Shown here in pieces: positions 30,682-40,512 of a stretch of 64,000 bases of DNA. Both the position numbers and the translations under genes were made by a program. Below the pieces are notes generated by a model that saw only the letters and a program-made list of their open reading frames with translations, did not search any database and was not told where the DNA came from. Origin of the DNA: CAYVSF01 sp046482855 (lineage in GTDB: Bacteria > Bacteroidota > Bacteroidia > Bacteroidales > UBA12077); NCBI GenBank assembly GCA_046482855.1, contig JAWOEH010000061.1, positions 50,194-114,193 on the forward strand, read 5' to 3'. Every line of letters starts with the position of its first letter. Position 1 is the first letter of the stretch.

Positions 30682-32802
30682 ATGTCATTGAAAAAGGACA
30701 TTGTTTGGCGTGTAGGTGTGGTTTACATTTTTATGTTAATCCTGGCGATAGCTGTGCTTTTCAAGATCGCCTATTTGCAGGTATTTGAAGGGAAGCAACT
30801 GACCCAACAAGCCGAAAAAAATGTTTTGCGCACCTTCCCACTGGAACCGAACCGAGGAGGCATTTATGCAACGGATGGACGTTTATTAGCCACTTCGGTA
30901 CCCTATTATGAGGTTCGCCTGGATACGCGGAGTACCGGCATGGAACCGGGTAGGTTTATGCAGCAAGTCGATTCTTTGGCTTATTGTCTCTCGCATTTAT
31001 TCAGGGATCTTTCCACCAGCGAATATAAACGAAAACTTGCAAATGCACATAAACGTGGTGAGCGCTTCCTTTTGTTGAAAAGACGTGTGAGCTACATGCA
31101 ATTGGAACAATTGAAAAAATTTCCCTTGTTGAGTCGGGGACGCTATAAAGGCGGGTTTATCATATTGCAAAATAATATTCGTATTCATCCTCATGGTGGA
31201 CTGGCAGCGCGAACTATTGGTTACCTGTCCAAAAGTGAACAGGGGAATGTGGTAGGGCTGGAAGGCGCCTATGATGACTACTTAACGGGTACCGCCGGGT
31301 TGCGTTTAATGCAAAAGGTCAATGGCGATTTATGGATGCCTGTTGACGACGAAAATGAGGTAGAGCCCGAGGATGGGAAAGATATCATTACCACCCTTGA
31401 TGTGAATATTCAAGATGTGGCTGAATCGGCTTTGAAGCGCCAGCTTTCATTACAGGGGGCGCATCACGGAACGGCTGTGCTTATGGAGGTGGCTACAGGC
31501 GAAATTAAGGCCATTGCAAATTTGGAACGTACTGCTTTAGGCGATTATAAGGAAACCTACAATTATGCGATTGGCGAAAGCACGGTACCCGGTTCAACAT
31601 TTAAACTGGCCAGCATTATTGCTGCGTTGGAAGATGGTGTGGTAAGACTCACCGATACAATTGATACCGGCGAGGGAGTAGTCTATTACTACGACCAAAA
31701 AATGAAGGATTCCCATCAGGGTGGTTACGGAAAGATCACCGTAACGGAAGTGTTTGAAAAGTCTTCAAATGTGGGTATTTCAAAGATCATTACTGATAAT
31801 TATGGCAACGACCCCAAAAAATTTATCAATCGGCTCTACCGTATGAATCTGAACAAACCTTTGGGCTTGGATATTTTGGGTGAGGGGCAGCCTGCGATTA
31901 AATACCCGGGAGATCCGCTTTGGTCAGGGATTACTTTGCCCATGATGTCGATTGGGTATGAAACCCGTCTTACTCCTTTGCAAATTCTTACTTTTTACAA
32001 TGCTGTTGCCAATAATGGGAAGATGGTGAAGCCTAAATTGGTGAAAGAAGTGCGGTACCGGGGTAAACTGGTTGAGAAATTTCCTACTGAGGTTATTAAT
32101 CCTTCCATCTGTTCGCGGGGAACACTGAAAAAAGCACAGCAGTTGCTGCGTGGAGCGGTAGAAGAGGGAACTGCCAGGAATTTGGATAACCCAAATTATG
32201 CCATTGCCGGGAAAACCGGAACCGCTCAAATTGCAAATCGTGATTATGGTTATCGGGATAAATCAAAAATTAGCTACCAGGCTTCATTTGCCGGTTATTT
32301 CCCGGCCGATCAGCCAAAATATTCCTGCATTGTTGTGGTAAATGCTCCCTCTCGTAATGTCTATTATGGCAACCTGGTGGCAGGACCGGTATTTAAAGAG
32401 ATTGCTGATAAGGTATATGCTACAAGTTTCGATATGCATAAAAAATCTACAGTGGAGCCCGATGAAATTAAGATTCCTTATACAAAACATAGTTACAAAC
32501 CTGAATTGCTAGGTGCATTGAAAGAACTTAAGATTCGAGTGGATACGACCGATGTGAATTCCAACTGGGTAGTTACCCGCGCTAAAGATAGCATCGTAGT
32601 ATTGCATAATGAGTTAATTAATGAGGCGATAATGCCTAATGTGGTTGGAATGGGGATTAAAGATGCACTTTACCTGTTGGAAAATAAGGGTGTTAAAGTG
32701 GCTTTTAAAGGCCGCGGTACAGTGCTAGAACAGTCTGTAAAGCCAGGGGCAGTTGTAAAGGAGCATAATCATATTCTGCTAAAAATGTCTGTAATAAATT
32801 AA
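30682..32802 (+). CDS. ftsI: Septal transpeptidase FtsI (PBP3) with PASTA domain
   Basis: Encodes 706 residues. One membrane helix (about 10-29) anchors it, followed by the non-catalytic PBP dimer domain (about 50-215). The transpeptidase domain has all three active-site motifs: S305-TFK, S361-SN-type (KSSNVG) and K511-TGT. At the C-terminus (about 640-706) one PASTA repeat is visible (MPNVVGMGIKDALYLLENKG and a final acidic-to-hydrophobic strand). PASTA is absent from the E. coli enzyme but usual in this phylum. It cross-links septal peptidoglycan with FtsW, encoded five genes on. Target of beta-lactams in the family. Confidence 0.96.
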   Translation: MSLKKDIVWRVGVVYIFMLILAIAVLFKIAYLQVFEGKQLTQQAEKNVLRTFPLEPNRGGIYATDGRLLATSVPYYEVRLDTRSTGMEPGRFMQQVDSLAYCLSHLFRDLSTSEYKRKLANAHKRGERFLLLKRRVSYMQLEQLKKFPLLSRGRYKGGFIILQNNIRIHPHGGLAARTIGYLSKSEQGNVVGLEGAYDDYLTGTAGLRLMQKVNGDLWMPVDDENEVEPEDGKDIITTLDVNIQDVAESALKRQLSLQGAHHGTAVLMEVATGEIKAIANLERTALGDYKETYNYAIGESTVPGSTFKLASIIAALEDGVVRLTDTIDTGEGVVYYYDQKMKDSHQGGYGKITVTEVFEKSSNVGISKIITDNYGNDPKKFINRLYRMNLNKPLGLDILGEGQPAIKYPGDPLWSGITLPMMSIGYETRLTPLQILTFYNAVANNGKMVKPKLVKEVRYRGKLVEKFPTEVINPSICSRGTLKKAQQLLRGAVEEGTARNLDNPNYAIAGKTGTAQIANRDYGYRDKSKISYQASFAGYFPADQPKYSCIVVVNAPSRNVYYGNLVAGPVFKEIADKVYATSFDMHKKSTVEPDEIKIPYTKHSYKPELLGALKELKIRVDTTDVNSNWVVTRAKDSIVVLHNELINEAIMPNVVGMGIKDALYLLENKGVKVAFKGRGTVLEQSVKPGAVVKEHNHILLKMSVIN

Positions 32803-32806
32803 TCAC

Positions 32807-34267
32807 ATGATCCGATTAGCCGATATAATAGCCGATGTAGATGTAAACCAGATAATTGGTACGCAAAATGTGATGATAGCTAACATTTGCTTTGATTCCC
32901 GATCGTGTCAAGCGGATGATTTGTTTGTAGCCATGAAAGGCACGCAGGCCGATGGACATAAGTTTATCTCCATGGCTGTTGAAAAAGGAGCTGCGGTAAT
33001 TGTTTGTGAAACACTACCGGATCTTTTACCCGATCATGTAACATTTGTGCAGGTGGTTGATACTTCCAGAGCTTTAGGTATGATGGCCAATGCTTTTTAT
33101 GGACATCCTTCTGAAAAATTGCAGTTGATAGGTGTTACAGGAACCAATGGGAAGACAACCACGGCTACGTTATTGTATGAGGCCACTCGTCGTTTAGGTT
33201 ATACATGTGGTTTGTTATCAACGGTTCGGAATTATATCGATGAAACACCTGTGGAAGCTACCCATACTACACCTGATGCCCTTCAAATAAATGCTTTGTT
33301 AGCACAGATGGTAGAACAGGGCTGTAGCTATTGTTTTATGGAGGTGAGTTCACACGCTATTGTGCAGGCGCGCATTGCAGGACTTTCATTTTCTGGTGGG
33401 ATCTTTACCAATATCACACGTGATCATCTCGATTATCACAAGACCTTTAAAGAGTATATAGAGGCAAAACAGGCATTTTTTACTCAGCTACCCAAAGATG
33501 CATTTGTGCTTACAAATGCCGATGATCGGAATGGGGACATTATGGTGCAGAATACGCCAGCTAAAGTCAAACACTATGGCGTAAAGAATTTTGCCGATTA
33601 CAAAGCCCGTATTGTAGAAACGCATTTTGAAGGCACTCAGTTGCGTATTGATAATGCTGAAGTGTGGACCTTTTTTGTGGGCATATTTAATGTCTACAAC
33701 ATTTTGAGTGTATATGGAACATTGGTGCAGTTGGGTTTTCAAAAAGAAGAAGTGCTAAAGGTTATCAGTGAGCTGCGTCCTGTTGAAGGGCGTTTTGAAA
33801 CGTTGCGCTCAGCTCGTGGGATAACTGCCATCGTCGATTATGCGCATACACCTGATGCATTAGATAATGTATTGAAAGCCATAGATGAGATTCGTAGTAA
33901 TGAGCAACAAATCTTGGCCGTAGTAGGAGCCGGAGGAAATCGCGATAAAGGGAAAAGACCGGAAATGGCACGTATTGCGGCACGCTATAGCCACCGGGTG
34001 CTTCTTACTTCCGATAATCCACGATTTGAAAAGCCTGAGGCCATTATTGCTGATATGAAAGAGGGGCTCGATGAAGAAGGCCGAGCCAAAACTATTGCTA
34101 TTACCGATAGGCATGAGGCGATACGGACAGCTATTATGTTTGCTAAACCGGGGGATGTTGTTCTGGTTGCCGGTAAAGGACATGAAACCTATCAGGAGGT
34201 GGCGGGTGTAAAGCACCATTTTGACGATAAAGAAATTATTCTGAACCTATTTGAAGAACTAAACTAA
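32807..34267 (+). CDS. murE: UDP-MurNAc-L-Ala-D-Glu:meso-diaminopimelate ligase
   Basis: Encodes 486 residues. It adds the third amino acid of the peptidoglycan stem peptide in the cytoplasm. The ATP-binding motif is GVTGTNGKTTTATLLYE (109-125), with HTTPDALQINALL and the carbamylated-lysine region HLDYHKTFKEYIEAKQAFF. The substrate signature DNPR (403-406, in LTSDNPRFEKPE) marks meso-diaminopimelate rather than L-lysine. The wall should therefore be of the A1gamma type typical of Gram-negatives. The gene is 4 bp after ftsI. murF, the next ligase, is not in this cluster. Confidence 0.97.
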   Translation: MIRLADIIADVDVNQIIGTQNVMIANICFDSRSCQADDLFVAMKGTQADGHKFISMAVEKGAAVIVCETLPDLLPDHVTFVQVVDTSRALGMMANAFYGHPSEKLQLIGVTGTNGKTTTATLLYEATRRLGYTCGLLSTVRNYIDETPVEATHTTPDALQINALLAQMVEQGCSYCFMEVSSHAIVQARIAGLSFSGGIFTNITRDHLDYHKTFKEYIEAKQAFFTQLPKDAFVLTNADDRNGDIMVQNTPAKVKHYGVKNFADYKARIVETHFEGTQLRIDNAEVWTFFVGIFNVYNILSVYGTLVQLGFQKEEVLKVISELRPVEGRFETLRSARGITAIVDYAHTPDALDNVLKAIDEIRSNEQQILAVVGAGGNRDKGKRPEMARIAARYSHRVLLTSDNPRFEKPEAIIADMKEGLDEEGRAKTIAITDRHEAIRTAIMFAKPGDVVLVAGKGHETYQEVAGVKHHFDDKEIILNLFEELN

Positions 34268-34275
34268 CAGAAAGC

Positions 34276-35523
34276 ATGCTATATCATCTGTTTCATTATT
34301 TCGAAAAGTTAGATATTCCCGGAGCAGGTATGTTTCAGTACTTATCTTTCCGGTCGGCCATGGCCATTATTTTTTCGTTGCTTATTTCATTGCTTTTTGG
34401 CAAACGAATTATCCGCTATTTGCAAAGGAAACAGATTGGTGAGGAGATTCGTGACCTCGGTTTACTTGGCGAAACAAGCAAAAAAGGTACGCCTACAATG
34501 GGCGGATTGATTATTCTGGGTGCCATTATTATACCCACCTTATTGTTTGCCAATCTTACAAATATCTATATACTCTTAATGCTTATTACTACTCTATGGC
34601 TAGGTGCTATAGGGTTTATTGATGATTATATCAAAACCTTTAAGAAGAACAAAGAAGGCCTGGCAGGGAAATTTAAAGTAATTGGCCAGGTGGGACTTGG
34701 CTTAATAGTGGGCATCACTTTGTATGTGAGCGATGATGTAGTTATCCGGGAGCGTGTGGAAAAAGAGAATGCCGATCGCACTGAAATCCGACAAGCTGAA
34801 AATGGCAGAGGCGAAGAAACAAAAACCTATTGGCGCGACAGCAAGTCAACGAAAACAACCATCCCTTTTGTGAAAAACAATGAACTGGATTACGAATGGT
34901 TCGTTCGCTTTTTGGGAGCGAGTAGCTCGAAATGGGTGTGGTTGGTGTTTGTTGGGGTGGTTATTTTGATTGTTACTGCAGTATCCAATGGGGCCAACCT
35001 TACTGATGGACTTGATGGATTGGCTACAGGTACTTCTGCCATTATTGGCACTACCCTCGGCGTTCTGGCTTATGTATCGGGCAACAGTATTTATGCCGAT
35101 TATTTGAACATCTTGTACATCCCCTTTACGGGTGAATTGGTGGTGTTTATCGGCGCCTTCATTGGGGCTACTGTGGGCTTTTTATGGTATAATTCCTACC
35201 CGGCTCAAATATTTATGGGCGATACAGGAAGCCTCTCATTAGGGGGCATTATAGCTGTATTTGCCATCATTATCCGGAAGGAACTGTTGATCCCCATTTT
35301 ATGTGGCATCTTCCTGATGGAGAGTTTGTCAGTAATGATGCAGGTAAGCTATTTTAAATATACAAAAAGAAAATTTGGAGAGGGACGGCGGATCTTTCGA
35401 ATGGCTCCCTTGCATCATCATTATCAAATAAAGGGATATCCGGAACCCAAGATTGTTGCCCGTTTTTTTATTGTGGGCATATTGTTGGCTGTTATAACCA
35501 TTGTAACACTGAAAATTCGCTAA
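34276..35523 (+). CDS. mraY: Phospho-N-acetylmuramoyl-pentapeptide-transferase
   Basis: Encodes 415 residues, about 50 more than the E. coli enzyme. It transfers phospho-MurNAc-pentapeptide to undecaprenyl phosphate, giving lipid I in the cytoplasmic membrane. About ten membrane helices are present. The catalytic motifs GTPTMGGLIILG (about 73-84), IGFIDDYIKTFKKNKEGL (about 115-132), NGANLTDGLDGLATG (about 238-252), FMGDTGSL (about 314) and HHHYQIKG (about 379) are intact. The extra length comes from a charged insert (about residues 155-205, many E, R, K) between helices, which is common in Bacteroidota; its role is unknown. Confidence 0.97.
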   Translation: MLYHLFHYFEKLDIPGAGMFQYLSFRSAMAIIFSLLISLLFGKRIIRYLQRKQIGEEIRDLGLLGETSKKGTPTMGGLIILGAIIIPTLLFANLTNIYILLMLITTLWLGAIGFIDDYIKTFKKNKEGLAGKFKVIGQVGLGLIVGITLYVSDDVVIRERVEKENADRTEIRQAENGRGEETKTYWRDSKSTKTTIPFVKNNELDYEWFVRFLGASSSKWVWLVFVGVVILIVTAVSNGANLTDGLDGLATGTSAIIGTTLGVLAYVSGNSIYADYLNILYIPFTGELVVFIGAFIGATVGFLWYNSYPAQIFMGDTGSLSLGGIIAVFAIIIRKELLIPILCGIFLMESLSVMMQVSYFKYTKRKFGEGRRIFRMAPLHHHYQIKGYPEPKIVARFFIVGILLAVITIVTLKIR

Positions 35524-35529
35524 ACGCAA

Positions 35530-36864
35530 ATGAACGAACAGATTGTCATATTAGGCGCAGGAGAAAGTGGGGTTGGAGCTGCTGTTTTAGCACAAAAACA
35601 GGGCTTTAAGGTGTTTGTTTCCGATGGGGGGGCTATTCAAGATCACTATAAACGGATGCTTCAGGAGTATGCCATTGAGTTTGAGGAGCAACAGCACAGC
35701 ATGGCTCGGATATTACAGGCTACTGAGTTGATAAAATCTCCCGGGATTCCCGATACGGCTCCCGTAGTTGAGCAAGCCATGGAAAAAGGGATTCCTGTAT
35801 TGTCGGAGATTGAATTTGCCGGCCGATTTGATAATTCCTATAAAATATGCATTACCGGAAGTAATGGGAAAACAACCACGGCCAAATTACTTTACCATAT
35901 CCTCAAAAATGCAGAATTAAATGTTGGCCTGGCCGGCAACGTCGGAGCCAGCTATGCTTATCAGGTTGCTACGGAGCAGTTCGATTATTATGTGATTGAA
36001 TTAAGTAGTTTTCAACTGGATGGCATGTTTCGTTTTCGTGCCGACATAGCTATTCTCACAAACATAACACCCGATCATTTAGATCGCTATCACAATATGG
36101 AGAATTACGCACAGTCTAAGTTTCGAATCATTCAAAATCAAACGTCGGAAGATATTTTTGTCTACTGTGCTGACGATCCTGTAACGGTGGAACAACTAAA
36201 AAAACATACCATCGATGCACAATGCTTTCCTTTTAGTTTAGAAAAGGAGCAAAAGCAGGGTGCTTTTCTGAACAATCAAGAAATGATCTGCAACTACAAA
36301 TCAAATACATTTACTATGGCTATACACGATCTTGCTTTACGAGGGCAACACAATGCCTACAATTCTATGGCTGCTGGTATTGCTGCGCAGGCAGTGAAAA
36401 TTCGCAACCATACCATTCGTGAAAGCTTAAGCAACTTTCAGGGTGTGGAACACCGGCTGGAACCGGTAGTAAAAGTACATGGCATCGAGTTTATAAATGA
36501 TAGTAAAGCCACCAATATAAACTCTACATGGTATGCGCTTGAAAGTATGCCGGGAAATTTAATTTGGATTGTTGGCGGGGTAGATAAGGGAAATGATTAC
36601 ACTGTATTACAAGAATTGGTACGCCAGAAAGTGAAAGCTATTGTTTGCCTTGGGAAAGACAATCAAAAGCTTCACAAGCATTTCGAAGGTATTGTTGATA
36701 CGATTGTTGACACACAGTCGGCTTCCGATGCTGTACGCACAGCTTATTATTTAGCACGCAAAGGAGATACTGTTTTGCTTTCTCCAGCTTGTGCAAGTTT
36801 CGATTTGTTTGATAATTATGAAGATCGCGGGTTACAGTTTAAAAAAGCCGTACGCGAACTTTAA
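35530..36864 (+). CDS. murD: UDP-N-acetylmuramoylalanine--D-glutamate ligase
   Basis: Encodes 444 residues. It adds D-glutamate as second residue of the stem peptide. The N-terminal UDP-binding Rossmann domain begins QIVILGAGESGVGAAVLA. The ATP loop is ITGSNGKTTTAKLLYHIL (about 112-129). LTNITPDHLDRY and the C-terminal HRLEPV and NDSKATNINSTWYAL blocks (about 308-340) follow. SPACASFDLFDNYEDRG near the end is the MurD signature. Six bases separate it from mraY. Gene order murE-mraY-murD without murF between is typical for the phylum. Confidence 0.97.
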   Translation: MNEQIVILGAGESGVGAAVLAQKQGFKVFVSDGGAIQDHYKRMLQEYAIEFEEQQHSMARILQATELIKSPGIPDTAPVVEQAMEKGIPVLSEIEFAGRFDNSYKICITGSNGKTTTAKLLYHILKNAELNVGLAGNVGASYAYQVATEQFDYYVIELSSFQLDGMFRFRADIAILTNITPDHLDRYHNMENYAQSKFRIIQNQTSEDIFVYCADDPVTVEQLKKHTIDAQCFPFSLEKEQKQGAFLNNQEMICNYKSNTFTMAIHDLALRGQHNAYNSMAAGIAAQAVKIRNHTIRESLSNFQGVEHRLEPVVKVHGIEFINDSKATNINSTWYALESMPGNLIWIVGGVDKGNDYTVLQELVRQKVKAIVCLGKDNQKLHKHFEGIVDTIVDTQSASDAVRTAYYLARKGDTVLLSPACASFDLFDNYEDRGLQFKKAVREL

Positions 36865-36876
36865 TAAAGTCATGTT

Positions 36877-38019
36877 ATGAATTTGCGGGAAACCATAGGA
36901 AAGTATTTTAAAGGCGATGGCGTTATTTGGGCCGTGATCCTCATTTTGTCGATCTTATCAGTTTTGGTTGTGTATAGCTCCACAGGTACCCTGGCTTATC
37001 GACATGAGGAACGTAGCTTATCGTATTTTGTCCTTAAGCATGCCGGCTTGTTGTTTCTCGGTGGAGTCATCATCTTTATTACTCATCGTATTCCCTATCG
37101 GATTTATTCCCGCCTATCGCTCTTGTTGCTGGCTATCTCCGCTGTTATGCTGCTCATTACTCTGATTATGGGTGTTAACCTGAATGAAGCCAGTCGGTGG
37201 ATTAAGATACCCGGGTTGGGTCTAACCATACAAACTTCCGACTTTGCTAAATTGGCCTTGATTATGTATATCGCCAGGGTATTGTCAGTACATCAGGAGG
37301 ATATTATGCGGTTTAAGTTTGTATTTTGGTATTTACTGCTGCCCATATTTGTTGTATGCATGCTTATTATGCCTGCCAACTTATCAACCGCCCTTATTCT
37401 GATGGTTACCAGTATGATGCTTCTTTTTGTCGGCCGAGTGCCCTTAAAGCATTTGGTACTTGTAGGGGGGGGCAGCGTGCTTATCTTGATCATTATTATT
37501 GGGGGTGCCGTGGCTACCGGCGATAATATGCGCGTTGGCACATGGCAAAATCGAATTGAAAATTATGTGACCGGCGAAGGGGGCGACAGTTACCAAAGCG
37601 ACCAAAGTAAAATTGCGATTGCTTCCGGAGGATTTCTGGGTAAAGGACCTGGAAATAGTACACAACGTAATTTTTTACCCCATCCCTACTCCGATTTTAT
37701 TTTTGCTATAATCGTGGAGGAATATGGCTTTTTAGGCGGACTTGTTATTGTTGCCCTTTATATGTTTTTGCTATATCGGGCAGGTTTGGTTGTGCGAAAA
37801 AGCAAACGGGCTTTTGGTGCCTTTTTGGCAATGGGTCTTACACTCTCGCTTAGTTTTCAAGCACTTATAAACATGGGGGTGGCGGTAGGGATTTTACCGG
37901 TTACGGGCCAACCCTTGCCCTTGGTAAGTATGGGAGGAACCTCTTTGTTGTTTACTGGCGTTGCCTTGGGAATTATTTTAAATGTTAGCCGAAGCGTAGA
38001 ATTAGAACAAAATGCATAA
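36877..38019 (+). CDS. ftsW: Septal peptidoglycan polymerase FtsW (SEDS family)
   Basis: Encodes 380 residues with about ten membrane helices. FtsW polymerises lipid II at the septum together with FtsI. Visible SEDS features are VVYSSTGTLA near helix 1, the large loop with EASRWIKIPGLGLTIQTSDFAKLALIMYIAR (about 106-137), the IASGGFLGKGPGNSTQ loop (about 248-263), HPYSDFIFAIIVEEYGFLGG (about 268-287) and LPLVSMGGTSLLFTGVALGI (about 347-366). The catalytic acidic residue of the SEDS family should lie in the extracellular loop with GxGxSxQ and P-H-P-Y-x-D-F. The stop overlaps murG by 8 bp. Confidence 0.95.
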   Translation: MNLRETIGKYFKGDGVIWAVILILSILSVLVVYSSTGTLAYRHEERSLSYFVLKHAGLLFLGGVIIFITHRIPYRIYSRLSLLLLAISAVMLLITLIMGVNLNEASRWIKIPGLGLTIQTSDFAKLALIMYIARVLSVHQEDIMRFKFVFWYLLLPIFVVCMLIMPANLSTALILMVTSMMLLFVGRVPLKHLVLVGGGSVLILIIIIGGAVATGDNMRVGTWQNRIENYVTGEGGDSYQSDQSKIAIASGGFLGKGPGNSTQRNFLPHPYSDFIFAIIVEEYGFLGGLVIVALYMFLLYRAGLVVRKSKRAFGAFLAMGLTLSLSFQALINMGVAVGILPVTGQPLPLVSMGGTSLLFTGVALGIILNVSRSVELEQNA

Positions 38020-39130
38020 AAACAACAAACATATACGCATTATTATTAGTGGCGGAGGCACTGGTGGCCATATCTTTCCGGCATTGGCTATTGCCGATGC
38101 CCTAAAGCAGATACAACCCGTCGACATACTTTTTGTTGGCGCAGAAGGTCGTATGGAGATGGAAAAGGTGCCCCAGGCAGGCTATCCCATCAAGGGATTG
38201 CCCGTTAAGGGATTTAGTCGGAAAGATCCTGCTAAGAATTTTCAAGTATTGGTTAAACTTATCAAGAGCCTTCGTATGGCGCGTCGAATAATTAAGGAGT
38301 TTCGACCCCATGTGGTTGTAGGGGTAGGAGGCTATGCCAGCGGCCCTGTGTTGTGGCAGGCCAATAAGCTTGGAATTCCTACACTGCTACAGGAACAAAA
38401 TAGTTATGCCGGTATAACCAATAAGTTACTTGCCAAGCGTGCCAATATAATATGTGTGGCTTATGATAAGATGGAGCGGTATTTCCCGGCAAAAAAAATC
38501 GAGAACCTTGGAAACCCGATTCGCCCTGCTGTATTGGAGGTGAACCAATATGACACTGCCGATGCTCGAAAAGCCTGGGATTTAGATCCTGATAAAAAAA
38601 CCGTATTAGTCGTGGGGGGGTCTTTAGGTGCTGGAACCATTAATGCAAGTTTGGAGAAGGCTCTTAACCAATTAAATGAAAATAGTCAAGTACAGTGGAT
38701 TTGGCAATGTGGTAATTTCTATTATAATGCTTTACAAACCCGTATTGGCCCTCATCTTGGCAATCACATTAAGGTGCAGCCCTTTATTGCTGAGATGAAT
38801 CGGGCGTATGCCGCGGCTGATGTGATCATTTCCCGTGCAGGTGCCGGTACGCTATCGGAGCTCAGCATTGTAGGTAAACCAGTAATGCTTGTGCCGTCAC
38901 CCAATGTGGCCGAAGATCACCAAACGAAAAATGCCATGGCTTTAGTGGAGAAAGGTGCGGCTCTGCGGATACCTGACTGTGAGGCTGAAAGCCGACTCGT
39001 TAACGAGGTTTTTAAATTATTAGAACAACCCGAACAACAAAAGCAGTTGTCCGCAGCTATAAAAAAACTGGCTAAGCCCCATGCGGCTCGACAGATTGCA
39101 GAACGTGTACTAAAATTAATTAATAAATAG
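38012..39130 (+). CDS. murG: Lipid II synthase MurG
   Basis: Encodes 372 residues of the GT-B fold (GT28). It transfers GlcNAc from UDP-GlcNAc to lipid I at the inner leaflet. The first glycine-rich loop ISGGGTGGHIFPALAIAD is at about 12-29. VVGVGGYASGPVLWQA is at about 97-112 and LLQEQNSYAGITNKLLA at about 120. GGSLGAGTINASLE (about 202-215) is the second glycine loop. SRAGAGTLSELSIVGKPVMLVPSP (about 272-295) is the UDP-GlcNAc site. The start overlaps ftsW and the stop shares one base with the murC start, so the genes are tightly coupled. Confidence 0.96.
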   Translation: MHKNNKHIRIIISGGGTGGHIFPALAIADALKQIQPVDILFVGAEGRMEMEKVPQAGYPIKGLPVKGFSRKDPAKNFQVLVKLIKSLRMARRIIKEFRPHVVVGVGGYASGPVLWQANKLGIPTLLQEQNSYAGITNKLLAKRANIICVAYDKMERYFPAKKIENLGNPIRPAVLEVNQYDTADARKAWDLDPDKKTVLVVGGSLGAGTINASLEKALNQLNENSQVQWIWQCGNFYYNALQTRIGPHLGNHIKVQPFIAEMNRAYAAADVIISRAGAGTLSELSIVGKPVMLVPSPNVAEDHQTKNAMALVEKGAALRIPDCEAESRLVNEVFKLLEQPEQQKQLSAAIKKLAKPHAARQIAERVLKLINK

Positions 39131-40512
39131 TGAATTTAGCGAAGATACATAGCGTCTATTTTATTGGTATCGGTGGCATCGGTATGAGTGCCCTGGCTCG
39201 CTACTTTCATCGTATTGGAAAGAACGTAGCCGGATACGATCGCGTATCAAAACAGCTAACCAATGAGTTAATTGAGGAGGGTATCGATATTCATTTTATC
39301 GATTCGCCTAATCTTGTACCGGAGAAATTTCTGAACTCAAGCCATACACTGGTAGTCTATACACCTGCTATTGCCGCTCAAAATAGGGAGTTGCATTATT
39401 TTACGAATTCCGGATTTACTTTGATGAAGCGAGCGCAGGTTCTAGGATTGCTTTCTAAAGAATTAACAACCCTTGCTGTTGCAGGAACACATGGAAAAAC
39501 GTCAGTTTCTTCCTTTACAACCCATATACTGAACCAAACGGAGGAGAAGTGTAATGCTTTTTTGGGGGGTATAAGTAAAAACCTTGGTTCAAATGTAGCT
39601 CTGCATCCCGAGGCAAAACGAGTGGTTATTGAGGCCGATGAGTTCGATCGTTCATTCTTGACACTCTATCCTGACCTGGCCCTTATTACAACCCTTGAGG
39701 AAGATCACCTGGATATATACGGGGATCGCATCCAATTGGAGGAGGCTTTTACGCAATTTGTCAGTCAAATCAAGAGAAAAGGCATTTTAATCCTTCATCA
39801 ACAAGTGCAGCTGGTTGCTCCGGAAAAATCAGAACTGAAGATTTTTACTTATTCAATAGAAGGAAGTACGGCTGATTACAGAGTAGAAAACATCCGCATT
39901 GAAGAGGGAAGATTTTGTTTCGATGTAGTTGTTCCAGGAGAACGATGGAGCGATTTTGAACTCTATTTGCCGGGACGCATCAACGTAGAAAATGCATTGG
40001 CAGCTATTAGTATGGCACATCAGACAGGCGTGCCACAGGAAGCCATTCGCAAGGGCGTGCGTTCCTTTACAGGAGTTCAACGGCGGTTTGATTACCATAT
40101 CCGCACCGCCCATCTGATTTATCTTGACGATTATGCCCATCATCCTACCGAGTTGCGAAGAACACTTACCTCCATAAGGGAGCTCTATCCAGACAGAAAA
40201 ATTACCGGCATATTTCAGCCGCATTTGTATTCGCGTACACGTGATTTTGCAAAAGGATTTGGTGAGGCTATGAACTTGTGCCATCATGCTGTTGTCCTGG
40301 ATATTTATCCGGCACGGGAAGATCCCATTCCGGGTGTCTCTTCAGAATTGATATATGAACATATTGAAAGCACCGATAAGATCTTATTGCATAAAGAGGA
40401 TTTATTAGCCTATGTGAAAGCCACAGAATTTGATGTGCTGATTACTATGGGTGCCGGAGATATCGATAGGTATGTAAAACCGATAAAGCTGATTTTAGAA
40501 CAACGCTTATGA
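39130..40512 (+). CDS. murC: UDP-N-acetylmuramate--L-alanine ligase
   Basis: Encodes 460 residues from a GTG start that shares its first base with the murG stop (TAGTG). It adds L-alanine to UDP-MurNAc, the first stem peptide step. The N-terminal glycine-rich loop YFIGIGGIGMSALARYFH (about 10-27) and the ATP loop VAGTHGKTSVSSF (about 115-127) are clear. EADEFDRSFL, LEEDHLDIYGD, YLDDYAHHPTELRRTL (about 337-352) and QPHLYSRTRDF (about 364) also match the family. No ATG in a better place is visible, so GTG is accepted. Confidence 0.95.
   Translation: MNLAKIHSVYFIGIGGIGMSALARYFHRIGKNVAGYDRVSKQLTNELIEEGIDIHFIDSPNLVPEKFLNSSHTLVVYTPAIAAQNRELHYFTNSGFTLMKRAQVLGLLSKELTTLAVAGTHGKTSVSSFTTHILNQTEEKCNAFLGGISKNLGSNVALHPEAKRVVIEADEFDRSFLTLYPDLALITTLEEDHLDIYGDRIQLEEAFTQFVSQIKRKGILILHQQVQLVAPEKSELKIFTYSIEGSTADYRVENIRIEEGRFCFDVVVPGERWSDFELYLPGRINVENALAAISMAHQTGVPQEAIRKGVRSFTGVQRRFDYHIRTAHLIYLDDYAHHPTELRRTLTSIRELYPDRKITGIFQPHLYSRTRDFAKGFGEAMNLCHHAVVLDIYPAREDPIPGVSSELIYEHIESTDKILLHKEDLLAYVKATEFDVLITMGAGDIDRYVKPIKLILEQRL

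Noticed and set aside
39130..39132. Alternative ATG for murC
   Set aside because: The glycine-rich loop lies only about ten residues after the GTG, so a later start would cut it.
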